Source: Stenotrophomonas sp. Ste86
Lineage (GTDB): Bacteria; Pseudomonadota; Gammaproteobacteria; Xanthomonadales; Xanthomonadaceae
Assembly: GCF_024519465.1 (NCBI RefSeq)
Contig: NZ_JALJRW010000002.1
Location: 186,001-250,000 of the forward strand
Reading direction: 5' to 3'
Length of the DNA stretch: 64,000 nt
Positions 34,428-43,137 of the stretch are shown in pieces. Every line of letters begins with the position of its first letter. The first letter of the stretch is position 1. The notes below the pieces were generated by a model. It was not told where the DNA came from. It saw nothing but the letters and a program-made list of their open reading frames with translations, and ran no database searches. The position numbers and the translations under genes are program-made.

Positions 34428-35669
34428 TCAATACAGCACGCGGGTCCGCAGGGTGCCCGGGATCGCGGCCAGTTCTTCGCGCACGGCGGTGGCCTGGGCC
34501 TCGCTGGCGGTGATGTCGATGACCACGTAGCCGACCTTGGGGTCGGTGCGCAGGAACTGGCCGTCGATGTTGACGTTGTGGCGCGAGAAGATCTCGTTGA
34601 CCCGGGACAGCACGCCCGGCACGTTCTGGTGGATGTGCAGCAGGCGCAGGCTGTCTTCGTGCTCGGGCAGGGTGACTTCGGGGAAGTTGACCGCCGACAG
34701 GGTGCTGCCGTTGTCGCTGTAGCGGACCAGCTTGGCCGCCACTTCGATGCCGATGTTGTCCTGCGCCTCCAGCGTGCTGCCGCCCACGTGCGGGGTGAGG
34801 ATCACGTTGTCGTGCGCGGTCAATGGCGACACGAAGGCATCGCCGTTGCCCTTGGGTTCGATCGGGAACACGTCCAGCGCCGCACCGCCGATATGGCCGC
34901 TGTGCAGCGCCGCGTCCAGCGCCTCGATGTCCACCACGGTGCCGCGTGCGGCGTTGATCAGGTGGGCGCCGGGGCGCATCCGCGCCAGTTCGGCGGCACC
35001 GATCATCCACTGCGTGGCCGGGGTTTCGGGCACGTGTACGGTGACGATATCGGCGCGCGAGAGCAGGTCGTCCAGGCTGATCGCCGCGCGCGCGTTGCCC
35101 AGCGACAGCTTGGTTTCCACGTCGTGGAAGATCACCTGCATGCCCATCGCCTCGGCCATCACCCCGACCTGGGTGCCGATGTGGCCATAGCCGATGATGC
35201 CCAGCGTCTTGCCGCGCACTTCGTGGCTGCCGGCGGCCGACTTGGACCAGCCGCCGCGATGGCATTCGGCGTTCTTCTGCGGAATGCCACGGGTGAGCAT
35301 GATCGCTTCGGCGATGACCAGCTCGGCCACGCTGCGGGTGTTGGAGTAAGGCGCGTTGAACACCGGGATGCCGGCCAGCTCGGCTGCGTCCAGGTCCACC
35401 TGGTTGGTGCCGATGCAGAAACAGCCCACCGCCATCAGGCGCTTGGCATGGGCCAGTACCTCGGCGCTCAGTTGCGTGCGCGAACGGATGCCGACGATGT
35501 GCGCCTCGGCGATGCGCGCTTTCAACTCGTCTTCGGGCAGCGCCTTGCTGTGCAGTTCGATCTGCGAATAGCCGGCGGCGGTGAACACGTCGATCGCGGT
35601 CTGGCTCACCCCCTCCAGCAACAGCACGCGGATATCCTGCTTCGGGAAAGAGGTCTTCTTCGGCGACAT
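34428..35669 (-). CDS. serA: D-3-phosphoglycerate dehydrogenase
   Basis: First step of serine synthesis: 3-phosphoglycerate oxidation, 413 residues. NAD fold with GYGHIGTQVGVMAEAMGM, catalytic Arg/Glu regions (CFCIGTNQVDL; VHVPETPATQWM) and the His in ILTPHVGGSTLEAQ, then a C-terminal ACT domain (HIHQNVPGVLSRVNEIF) for serine feedback. The ATG at 35669 gives MSPKKTSFPKQDIRVLLLEG, as in related short SerA proteins. Divergent from the FAD oxidoreductase gene; 190 bp separate the starts. Confidence 0.95.
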   Translation of the reverse strand: MSPKKTSFPKQDIRVLLLEGVSQTAIDVFTAAGYSQIELHSKALPEDELKARIAEAHIVGIRSRTQLSAEVLAHAKRLMAVGCFCIGTNQVDLDAAELAGIPVFNAPYSNTRSVAELVIAEAIMLTRGIPQKNAECHRGGWSKSAAGSHEVRGKTLGIIGYGHIGTQVGVMAEAMGMQVIFHDVETKLSLGNARAAISLDDLLSRADIVTVHVPETPATQWMIGAAELARMRPGAHLINAARGTVVDIEALDAALHSGHIGGAALDVFPIEPKGNGDAFVSPLTAHDNVILTPHVGGSTLEAQDNIGIEVAAKLVRYSDNGSTLSAVNFPEVTLPEHEDSLRLLHIHQNVPGVLSRVNEIFSRHNVNIDGQFLRTDPKVGYVVIDITASEAQATAVREELAAIPGTLRTRVLY

Positions 35670-35859
35670 GGGCAAGGGCGCAGCGTGTAGGGCGGGAGCG
35701 CCCAACTATGCCAGAACGGGCAGGCGATTGTGCAGTGCGCCAATGGACGCGGCGATGGTTTCAGATGCATCCGTTGTCACCGCCTGCGGGCATGCCGACG
35801 GCCAGGACACCCGCGGGGGTCTGCTACGCTTGGGAACTCCATTGCCCCGTCCCGATGCC

Positions 35860-37248
35860 ATGACCGATCCGCGCCTTTCTTCGCTGTTGCAGGACTGCCC
35901 CGGGCTGCGGCTCAAGACCGACCCGGCCGACCTGGAGCACTACGGCCGCGACTGGACCCGGCGCTGGACCCCGGCGCCGCTGGCGATCGCACTGCCGGGC
36001 AGCGTCGAGGACGTGCAGGCGATCCTGCGCTGGGCGACCGCGCAGCGCGTGGCCGTGGTGCCGTCGGGCGGCCGCACGGGCCTGTCCGGTGGCGCGGTGG
36101 CCGCCCATGGCGAGCTGGTGCTCAGCCTGGAACGGATGAACAAGCCGCTGGCCTTCGATGCGGTGGACCGCACCCTGACCGTGCAGGCCGGCATGGCGCT
36201 GGAAGCGGTGCACAACGCCGCGCTGGAACACGGTCTGATCTATCCGGTGGATTTCGCTGCGCGCGGCTCGTGCTCGATCGGCGGCAACATCGCCACCAAC
36301 GCCGGCGGCATCCGCGTGATCCGCTATGGCAACACCCGCGAGTGGATCGCCGGACTCAAGGTGGTTACCGCCAGTGGCGAGCTGCTTGAGCTCAACAAGG
36401 GCCTGATCAAGAACTCCAGCGGCTACGATTTCCGCCAGCTCCTGATTGCTTCCGAAGGCACCCTCGGGGTGATCGTGGAGGCCACGCTGCGGCTGACCGA
36501 TCCGCCGCCGGCCAGCAACGTGATGCTGCTGGCGCTGCCCAGCTTCGAGGTGCTGATGCAGGTGTTCGCCGCGTTCCGCGAGCGGCTGCAACTGCAGGCC
36601 TTCGAATTCTTCACCGACCGCGCGCTGGAACACGTACTGGCACATGGCGCGCAGGCACCCTTTGACCAGGTGCATCCGTTCTACGTAGTCACCGAATTCG
36701 CGGCCGGCGACGCGGCGCAGGAAGCCGCGGCGATGGCGGCCTTCGAGGCCTGCATGGAGCAGGGCTGGGTCAGCGATGGCGTGGTCAGTGCGAGCGATGC
36801 GCAGGCCGCACAGCTGTGGCGACTGCGCGAAGGCATCACCGAGGCGGTCGCACGCTACAAGCCGTACAAGAACGATGTCTCGGTGCGGATCTCGGCGATG
36901 CCCGCGTTCATGGCCGAAACCCAGGCCCTGATCGGCCAGGCTTACCCGCAGTTCGACGTGGTCTGGTTCGGGCATATCGGCGACGGCAACCTGCACATCA
37001 ACGTGCTCAAGCCCGATGCCACTCCCGACGCCGAGTTCCTGACCCAGTGCGAGCACGTCACCAAGCTGCTGGCGCAGGTACTGGCGCGTTTCGATGGCAG
37101 CATCTCGGCCGAGCACGGGATCGGCCTGGTCAAGAAAGGCTATCTGGACAGCACCCGCAGCCTGCCGGAAATCGCGCTGATGAAGGCGGTCAAACGTGCG
37201 TTTGATCCACAAGGGCTGCTGAATCCGGGCAAGCTGTTCGACCTGTAG
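35860..37248 (+). CDS. FAD-linked D-2-hydroxyglutarate dehydrogenase-like oxidase
   Basis: A 462-residue VAO-type flavoprotein: FAD-binding blocks VVPSGGRTGLSGGAV and GSCSIGGNIATNAGG, and the C-terminal metal/active-site motifs WFGHIGDGNLHIN and SAEHGIGLVKKGYL. Glycolate oxidase GlcD and D-lactate dehydrogenases share this fold. Position next to serA favours D-2-hydroxyglutarate dehydrogenase, which removes the by-product that SerA makes while regenerating NAD; this coupling is known in other bacteria. ATG at 35860 is the family start (MTDPRLSSLLQD). Confidence 0.85.
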   Translation: MTDPRLSSLLQDCPGLRLKTDPADLEHYGRDWTRRWTPAPLAIALPGSVEDVQAILRWATAQRVAVVPSGGRTGLSGGAVAAHGELVLSLERMNKPLAFDAVDRTLTVQAGMALEAVHNAALEHGLIYPVDFAARGSCSIGGNIATNAGGIRVIRYGNTREWIAGLKVVTASGELLELNKGLIKNSSGYDFRQLLIASEGTLGVIVEATLRLTDPPPASNVMLLALPSFEVLMQVFAAFRERLQLQAFEFFTDRALEHVLAHGAQAPFDQVHPFYVVTEFAAGDAAQEAAAMAAFEACMEQGWVSDGVVSASDAQAAQLWRLREGITEAVARYKPYKNDVSVRISAMPAFMAETQALIGQAYPQFDVVWFGHIGDGNLHINVLKPDATPDAEFLTQCEHVTKLLAQVLARFDGSISAEHGIGLVKKGYLDSTRSLPEIALMKAVKRAFDPQGLLNPGKLFDL

Positions 37249-37309
37249 GCCGCGACAGGATTTCACGCAACCTATACGCTCTGTGCTTTCCACCGCGAAC
37301 GACACCCTG

Positions 37310-37606
37310 ATGATGCGTCCGATCCTGCTTGTTGCCGTGCTTGCTCTGCCGTTGTCGGCGCTGGCCTCCAGTTTCGCCGGTTCTTCGGCCGGTTCCGCCT
37401 CCGGCGCCTCCTCAGCCGGCTCGTCCAGCTCGGGCGATGACAAGATCGTGCTCGACGCACGCGAAGATGCCGCCGCGTTCGTCGCCAGCGACGGCGCGAT
37501 CCGTGGCGCGCGACTGGAAGCGGCGCTGCTGCACCTGCGTGAGCGCGACGTTGCCCAGCGCGACGCCAGCGACCTGGCATTGGCGAAGCGTCTGCTGGCG
37601 CGGTGA
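37310..37606 (+). CDS. DUF2388-type small exported protein
   Basis: About 98 residues: a signal peptide (LLVAVLALPLSALASS), a Ser/Gly/Ala-rich linker, then the DUF2388-like core DKIVLDAREDAAAFVASDG and GARLEAALLHLRERD. The function is unknown. Two adjacent ATGs (37310, 37313) are both possible; a GTG at 37283 is less likely. The stop codon overlaps the next gene (GTGATG), so the two proteins are probably made together and act together in the periplasm. Confidence 0.75.
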   Translation: MMRPILLVAVLALPLSALASSFAGSSAGSASGASSAGSSSSGDDKIVLDAREDAAAFVASDGAIRGARLEAALLHLRERDVAQRDASDLALAKRLLAR

Positions 37607-39420
37607 TGCAACCGCGCCGCCGGGCCCGCCGCTGGCGCTGGGCGGCCCTGGCGGCGTTGCTGGCCGCGCCGCTGGCGCACGCTGCGCTGCAGTTGGATCT
37701 GCAGACGCAGGGGCTGGATGCCGTCCAGGAGGCGGCCGCGCGCCGCGTGCTGGTGCAGGTGCAGGCGCAGCTCCCCCTCACCTGGCAGGCGCGCTTCGAT
37801 GCACCGGTGCCGGTGCGCTGGACCGACACACTTCCCGATCACGTGCACGGCCGCGCCCGAAAGGGCGCGATCGCGCTGCGCCGTTCCTTGCTGGACCCGG
37901 TGCAGGACGGGGAGCCACTGCCACGTCCGGTGCAGGCCGCGCTGATCCATGAGCTGACCCACATCCTGGACCGCAGCGCGGCGGGCGGCTGGTCGCGCAC
38001 CGCGCGCTGGCGCGACCTCAGTGGGTGGCAGCAGCGCCCCTGGCGGCTGGGCCGTACCGGCAACGCTTTCAGCGGCCGCAGCCCGGACGACTACGAGCGC
38101 AGCAGCCCGGCCGAATACCTGGCGGTCAATGCCGAGTACTTCCTGCTCGACCCCGGCTACGCCTGCCGTCGCCCGGCGCTGGCGGCGTGGTTCGCCGCGC
38201 AGATCGGCCCGCTGGCGGACACGCCCGCCTGCGATGCAGCGCTGCCGCTGGTGCAGGCCGAGGAAAACACCGGCGCGGCTTCGCTGCTGGCAGTGGACCC
38301 GGCGCGCGTCTACGCGGTCGATTACCTGCTCGCCGAAGGCAACGACCAGATGATGAGTCGCTGGGGCCACAGCATGCTGCGGCTGGTGATCTGCGCACCC
38401 GGGCGGTCGCCCGGTCCGGCCTGCCGGATGGACCTGTCCTACCATCGGGTGCTGTCCTTCCGCGCGTTCGTCGGCGATGTCCAGATCTCCAGCTGGCGGG
38501 GGCTGACCGGCGCGTATCCGTCGCGGCTGTTCGTGCTGCCGTTGAACCAGGTGATCAACGAGTACACCCAGGTGGAGCTGCGCGGGCTGTCCTCGGTGCC
38601 GCTACGGCTGCAGCCGACGGAGATCGCCAGCCTGCTCGAACGCGTGGCGCAGGTGCATTGGAGCTACAACGGGCGCTACAGGTTCGTCAGCAACAACTGC
38701 GCGGTGGAGACCGGCAAGCTGCTGCAGGAAGGGGTGCCGCGCTGGGCGACGCCCGGGCTGAATCGGATCACCCCGCGCGGTCTGTTGACGCGACTGGAGC
38801 GGCAGGGGCATGCCGATGGAACGGTGCTGGGGGACCGCAGCGAGGCGTTGCGCCAAGGCTACTACTTCGCCTCGGCCGAGGCGTACTACCAGCAGTTGTT
38901 CGACGTCGCACGTGCCGAGCTGCCGCTGGGCAGCGCGACGGTCAACGCATGGCTGCAGCGCCCGGCCGCGCAGCGCGCGGCGTGGGTGGAGCAGGGCGGC
39001 CTGCGTGCCACCTCGGCGCTGCTCTTGCTGGAACAGGCCGCGCGCCAGCGCGGGGAACTGCGTGCACGTGCCGCGCTGAAGCGTACGCTGGCCCACCCGG
39101 CCGACGGCGCGGACGCCGCGCGCGATACGTTGATGGCGCTGCTGCGCGACACCGGCCAACTGGTTACCCCTGCGGCGCTGGTGCCGGGCGGCTACGGCGT
39201 ACCGCTGGGCAGCGAGCGGGCGGCTGCAGCAGCGGCCACCGCGCGGATCAGCGAACGCGGCGTACCAGCCTGGCAGCAGCTGCAGCACCAGTTGCGCGCG
39301 CGCCTGCCGCTGGCGCAGCAGCACGAACTGGCAGTCATCGATGACAACCTGGAGCGCCTCGGCCAGCGCATGCGCACGCTCGCCCGTACCGAGGCCGCTA
39401 CTGGCGCGGCAGTTCGATGA
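37606..39420 (+). CDS. DUF4105 protein with N-terminal zincin-like domain
   Basis: A ~604-residue exported protein. The signal peptide WAALAALLAAPLAHA is followed by a domain containing HELTH at residues 115-119 (an HExxH zinc motif) and a downstream EYLAVNAEYF at 170-179, the pattern of gluzincin metallopeptidases. The second half is DUF4105-like: YLLAEGNDQMMSRWGHSMLRL, VQISSWRGLTGAYPS and FVSNNCAVETGKLLQ, with conserved His and Asn/Cys. No function is established. Its 3' end overlaps the convergent kinase gene by 23 bp. The start may be GTG 37603 or ATG 37606. Confidence 0.8.
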   Translation: MQPRRRARRWRWAALAALLAAPLAHAALQLDLQTQGLDAVQEAAARRVLVQVQAQLPLTWQARFDAPVPVRWTDTLPDHVHGRARKGAIALRRSLLDPVQDGEPLPRPVQAALIHELTHILDRSAAGGWSRTARWRDLSGWQQRPWRLGRTGNAFSGRSPDDYERSSPAEYLAVNAEYFLLDPGYACRRPALAAWFAAQIGPLADTPACDAALPLVQAEENTGAASLLAVDPARVYAVDYLLAEGNDQMMSRWGHSMLRLVICAPGRSPGPACRMDLSYHRVLSFRAFVGDVQISSWRGLTGAYPSRLFVLPLNQVINEYTQVELRGLSSVPLRLQPTEIASLLERVAQVHWSYNGRYRFVSNNCAVETGKLLQEGVPRWATPGLNRITPRGLLTRLERQGHADGTVLGDRSEALRQGYYFASAEAYYQQLFDVARAELPLGSATVNAWLQRPAAQRAAWVEQGGLRATSALLLLEQAARQRGELRARAALKRTLAHPADGADAARDTLMALLRDTGQLVTPAALVPGGYGVPLGSERAAAAAATARISERGVPAWQQLQHQLRARLPLAQQHELAVIDDNLERLGQRMRTLARTEAATGAAVR

Positions 39421-40465
39421 CGAACCGCGCGCCACCCAGCGCGCTGGCCGTGCAGAACACGCGACCGCCATGGGCATCGGCGATTGCCTTGACCACCGCC
39501 AGGCCCAGGCCGCTGCCGCCGCGCTGCCGCGAGCGCGAGCCATCGCCACGCAGGAACGGCTCGAAAATCTGCGCGCTGACGTTCGGGTCGATCCCCGGGC
39601 CTTCGTCATCGACGGATACCTGCACGTGGGTGGCGGTGTCGTGCACGGCGATCCGCACCCGCCCCGGCGTGGCGTAGCGCCGCGCGTTGTCGAGCAGGGC
39701 CAGCAGCGCCTGGCGCACGCGGGTGGGATCGCAGTGGGCCGGATGCTCCTCGCGCGAGGTCTCCAGCTCCAGCACGAAGCCGCCGCTGCGGAAGCCGGGA
39801 TCGACCAGGGTCATCACCGAGTGCACTTCCTGCACCACGTCGCTGCGGGCCCGGCGCACGTCCAGCCGCGCGCTGTCGGCCAGGCTGAGCACGCGCAGGT
39901 CTTCGATCAACCGCGACAAGCCTTCGACCTGCGCCAACAGGCTGCGGAACTGGGCCTCATCGGGCTGGAACACACCCTCGGCAAGACCCTGCAGGCGACC
40001 GCGCAGGATGGTGACGGGGGTGCGCAGTTCATGGGCGATCGCCGCGTGCCACATCGCCCGGTCGGCGTCCTGGTTCTGCAGGCGCCGGGCCATCGCATTG
40101 AAGTCATCCACCAGCAGGGCCACCTCGCCCAGTGAGCGGTCGCTTGCCGTAGCGCGTGCGCCGAGGTCGCCCTCGGCGAGCCTGCCGATGCTGTCGACCA
40201 CCGCGTTGAGCGGGGTGAGGATGCGCTGGGAAAGCCGCACCGACGCCGCCACCGCCAGCGTCAGGCCGATCAGCGTGACCCCGGCCATCCACACCAGCTC
40301 CGGGCCGGTGGGCGCCCAGTCCACCGGCTCGTCGGCATTGGGATAGAACTCCAGCAGCACGGCATACAGCAGGTAGGAGCTGAGGATCATCATCACGATG
40401 ACCGCCAGCACCATCAACGACATCGACACCACGATGTGCCGGCTCAGGCCCGGGCGGCGCATCAA
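39398..40465 (-). CDS. Sensor histidine kinase (SmeSy/BaeS-like)
   Basis: A 355-residue membrane kinase with two membrane segments (residues ~10-35 and ~60-80), a HAMP domain (RLSQRILTPLNAVVDSIGRLAEGD), the H-box IAHELRTPVTILRGR, N-box LLALLDNARRYATPG and G-boxes DDEGPGIDP and GGSGLGLAVVK. The short periplasmic loop leaves little room for ligand binding. It overlaps the response regulator gene by 4 bp and is divergent from efflux genes, as smeRySy is from smeYZ in S. maltophilia. Confidence 0.9.
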   Translation of the reverse strand: MMRRPGLSRHIVVSMSLMVLAVIVMMILSSYLLYAVLLEFYPNADEPVDWAPTGPELVWMAGVTLIGLTLAVAASVRLSQRILTPLNAVVDSIGRLAEGDLGARATASDRSLGEVALLVDDFNAMARRLQNQDADRAMWHAAIAHELRTPVTILRGRLQGLAEGVFQPDEAQFRSLLAQVEGLSRLIEDLRVLSLADSARLDVRRARSDVVQEVHSVMTLVDPGFRSGGFVLELETSREEHPAHCDPTRVRQALLALLDNARRYATPGRVRIAVHDTATHVQVSVDDEGPGIDPNVSAQIFEPFLRGDGSRSRQRGGSGLGLAVVKAIADAHGGRVFCTASALGGARFVIELPRQ

Positions 40466-41241
40466 TGGTCCGCCGCGAGCCGGTAGCCGACCCCGCGCAC
40501 GCTGGCCGGCACGTTTTCCAGGCCGACGTCATCGAGCTTGCGCCGCAGTTTGCTGACGTGGCTGTCGACGGTACGCTCCAGCGCCTCGCTTTCGGGCAGG
40601 CACTGGTGCATCAGCTCGCTGCGGCTGAAGATCCGTGACGGCGCCAGGGCCATGCAGTGCAGCAGCTTGAACTCGGTCAGGGTCAGCAGCAGTTCGTGGC
40701 TGTAACCCTCACCCTCGACATGCACGCAATGGTGCTCGGCATCGATCAGCAGCGTGCCCACGCGCAGGATGCCGGGCGGGGCGGCCGGGCGTGCATTCAA
40801 CGTGCGTCGCAACACGGCGCGGGCGCGCGCGGCCACTTCGGCCGGATTGAACGGCTTGACCACGTAGTCGTCGGCGCCCATGCGCAGCGCGGTCAGCTTG
40901 TCCAGGTCCTGGTCCAGTGCGGTGAGCATGATGACCGGGGTGTCGCCGCGTTGGCGCAGGGTGTTGAGCACCGTCCAGCCATCCATCCCGGGCATCTGCA
41001 CGTCCAGCAGGATCAGGTCCGGTCGGGCGCTGCGATGCAGCGCCAGCGCGTGCAGGCCATCCTGGGCGCGCAGCGTGCGCAGGCCTTCGCGATGCAGGTA
41101 CGCGGCGATGATGTCGGCGATCTCGGGTTCGTCTTCGACGATCAGGACGAGCCCGTTGAGCGAGCGGTCCCAGTGCGCGGCGGCGCTGGGTGAATCGGTG
41201 GCGTGCATGCGGGGCAGGGCCAGAAGGTGCTTGTTCTCCAT
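40462..41241 (-). CDS. OmpR-family response regulator (SmeRy/BaeR-like)
   Basis: A 259-residue regulator: receiver domain with acidic pocket VEDEPEIADI, phospho-acceptor Asp in LILLDVQMPGMDGW and Lys in DDYVVKPFNPAEV, then a winged-helix domain (LTLTEFKLLHCMALAPS; TVDSHVSKLRRKLDDVG; VRGVGYRL). The ATG at 41241 is preceded by GGAG at a good distance. A 93-bp gap separates it from the membrane fusion protein gene, so the region must hold the divergent promoters. It likely controls the efflux operon. Confidence 0.9.
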   Translation of the reverse strand: MENKHLLALPRMHATDSPSAAAHWDRSLNGLVLIVEDEPEIADIIAAYLHREGLRTLRAQDGLHALALHRSARPDLILLDVQMPGMDGWTVLNTLRQRGDTPVIMLTALDQDLDKLTALRMGADDYVVKPFNPAEVAARARAVLRRTLNARPAAPPGILRVGTLLIDAEHHCVHVEGEGYSHELLLTLTEFKLLHCMALAPSRIFSRSELMHQCLPESEALERTVDSHVSKLRRKLDDVGLENVPASVRGVGYRLAADH

Positions 41242-41334
41242 CGTATCTCCACAGTTCCTCCATCGAAACCCCACGCAGGCGCTGCAGACTTCGCCATTCA
41301 TGATTCTGGTCGCGCGTGCGGCCCTGTGCTGCTG

Positions 41335-42489
41335 ATGAAAACCAACAGGATTCAAACCGCTGTATGGGCGGTGCTTGCGGTCATGCTTGCGGCATGTGCC
41401 AGGGAAACGGTGGCGCCGGTGGCGGCGCCGGAGGTGAGCGTGGTGTCGCTTTCGTCTGCGACGGTGCAGCGCGACGATGAACTGCCGGGACGTGTGGCGG
41501 CGGTGCGTACGGCGCAGATCCGCGCGCAGGTGGGCGGGATCGTGCAGCGGCGGCTGTTCGCGCAGGGAGCGGAGGTGCAGGCCGGTACGCCGCTGTTCCA
41601 GATCGACCCGGCCGCCTTCCGTGCGGAGGTGGACAGTGCGCGGGCGTTGCTGCAACGCAGTGAGGCGGCGTTGGCGCGGACGCGGGTGCAGTCGGAGCGG
41701 TTGGGTTCGCTGGCGGCGGCGCAGGCGGTGAGCCAGCAGGCGCGCGATGACGCGCATGCCGAGCACCAACAGGCAGTGGCGGACGTGGCACAGGCGCGTG
41801 CGACGCTGGCGCGGCGGCAGCTGGATCTGCGCTATGCCACGGTGGAGTCGCCTATCGCCGGGCGTATCGATCAGGCGCTGGTGACCGAAGGGGCGCTGGT
41901 GACCGCGAGCGATGCGACGCCGATGGCGGTGGTGCAGCAGTTGGACCAGGTGTACGTGGATGTGCGCCAACCGGCGTCGATGCTGGAGGGTATCCAGCGT
42001 GCGGTGGTGGCCGGTCAGCTGGATGCGGCGAAGGGCTTGCCGGTGACATTGCTGGGGTCGGGCGGGACGCCGTATGCGGAGCAGGGCCGGATGCTGTTTT
42101 CGGGGATCAATGTGGACGCGGAGACCGGCGATATCGTGTTGCGGATCGTGGTGGACAACCCGGCGCGGCGGTTGTTGCCGGGGATGTTCGTGCGGGCGCG
42201 GGTGCCGCGCGGGATACAGGTGGGTGCGTTGTTGGTGCCGCAGCAGTCAGTGCTGCGCAGTACGGGCGGGCAGTCGTATGCATGGGTGGTGGATAAGGAG
42301 GCCAAGGCGGTGATCCGGACGATCGAGGTGGATGGTCTGGTGGACCGGCAGTACGTGGTGAGCCACGGGCTGCAGGCGGGCGAGCGGGTAGTGGTGGAGG
42401 GGCAGGAGCGGTTGCAGGAAGGGATGGCGGTGACGGCCCGGCCCTGGCAGCCGGCTGCTGCTGGTGTGAAGGCGAAAAGCGAAAGCTGA
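41335..42489 (+). CDS. RND efflux periplasmic adaptor lipoprotein (SmeY-like)
   Basis: Membrane fusion protein of 384 residues with a lipobox at Cys21 (VMLAAC). HlyD/AcrA-type blocks: lipoyl half motifs AQIRAQVGGIVQRRLFAQGA and TVESPIAGRIDQALVTEGAL flanking a coiled-coil hairpin (~residues 95-160), then the beta-barrel and membrane-proximal domains. The adaptor links an RND pump to an outer-membrane channel. The divergent two-component genes and the lack of a channel gene match SmeYZ rather than SmeABC or SmeDEF. The RND gene follows after an unusual 648-bp gap. Confidence 0.88.
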   Translation: MKTNRIQTAVWAVLAVMLAACARETVAPVAAPEVSVVSLSSATVQRDDELPGRVAAVRTAQIRAQVGGIVQRRLFAQGAEVQAGTPLFQIDPAAFRAEVDSARALLQRSEAALARTRVQSERLGSLAAAQAVSQQARDDAHAEHQQAVADVAQARATLARRQLDLRYATVESPIAGRIDQALVTEGALVTASDATPMAVVQQLDQVYVDVRQPASMLEGIQRAVVAGQLDAAKGLPVTLLGSGGTPYAEQGRMLFSGINVDAETGDIVLRIVVDNPARRLLPGMFVRARVPRGIQVGALLVPQQSVLRSTGGQSYAWVVDKEAKAVIRTIEVDGLVDRQYVVSHGLQAGERVVVEGQERLQEGMAVTARPWQPAAAGVKAKSES

Positions 42490-42530
42490 AAGGCCAGAGC
42501 TGCCTTCAGAACCTGCTCTGTGGCTGGGCC

Positions 42531-42626
42531 GGGGCGGGTAGGTTCACGGGACACGCCGCAAGTACGTCCGTGTAGGCTCCGTCGCGCCATCCATGGCGCT
42601 CAGGGTCCCGTGAACCCACCCACCCC
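42531..42626. repeat. Large inverted repeat element 1 in the efflux operon gap
   Basis: Arms of 22 bp with two mismatches (42531-42552 and 42605-42626); the inner 12 bp GGTTCACGGGAC/GTCCCGTGAACC are perfect. The inside includes TAGGCTCCGTCGCG and the palindromic CGCCATCCATGGCG. The reverse complement of its right part resembles the segment near 42830, so the element recurs in opposite orientation nearby. Confidence 0.75.
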
Positions 42627-42805
42627 GACCCTCGACAGTGGGCTGGTGGCCTTGGGCGAGCAACAAGCGACGCAACGTCCGTATGTCCTTTGCGTCGCTG
42701 CGCGGCTGTAGCAGGGCGGGCTTCGGGCTGAGCGCAAAGGCTTGGGATAAAGCTCGCTGACGCGCTGGTCGCTTCGCTCTCCTGTGCGCACCGAAATGTG
42801 TCAGG

Positions 42806-42980
42806 GGCTGGTGGGGGTGGGTTGGCGGGACCCTGAGCCGCATGGATGCGGCGACGGAGCTTACATGGGTGAGGGCGCATTGCTTGCGAGGCATTGCCTC
42901 GCATGCGACCGAACGCCCAGCCGCCAGCGGCTGGGCCGTGCCGCGGAGCGGGACTTGCAGCGTGTCCCGCAACCCCACCC
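42806..42980. repeat. Large inverted repeat element 2 in the efflux operon gap
   Basis: The left arm GTGGGTTGGCGGGACC and right arm GTCCCGCAACCCCACCC are imperfectly complementary. The left side (CCCTGAGCCGCATGGATGC, then GGCGACGGAGCTTACATGG) is homologous to the reverse complement of element 1. A smaller palindrome CCCAGCCGCCAGCGGCTGGG lies inside. The sequence between the two elements and up to the RND start shows no convincing gene. Confidence 0.65.
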
Positions 42981-43137
42981 GCACCTGCCCAGCCCGGTGC
43001 AGGCGCGGACAGTAGCTCTTGCTCTTGCATCGCAGTGGCTTGAGCAATCCCGCAGTACGACGAAGAACCTTTTTTGTGGATGACGATGCCACTGCACCGG
43101 CTGCTTTCGCGGCGGTGCGCCGGCGAGAGGAAGTTGC

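Noticed and set aside
42600..42791. Short frames within the efflux operon gap
   Set aside because: They are formed by inverted repeat sequence and its flank, with no start signals or family resemblance.
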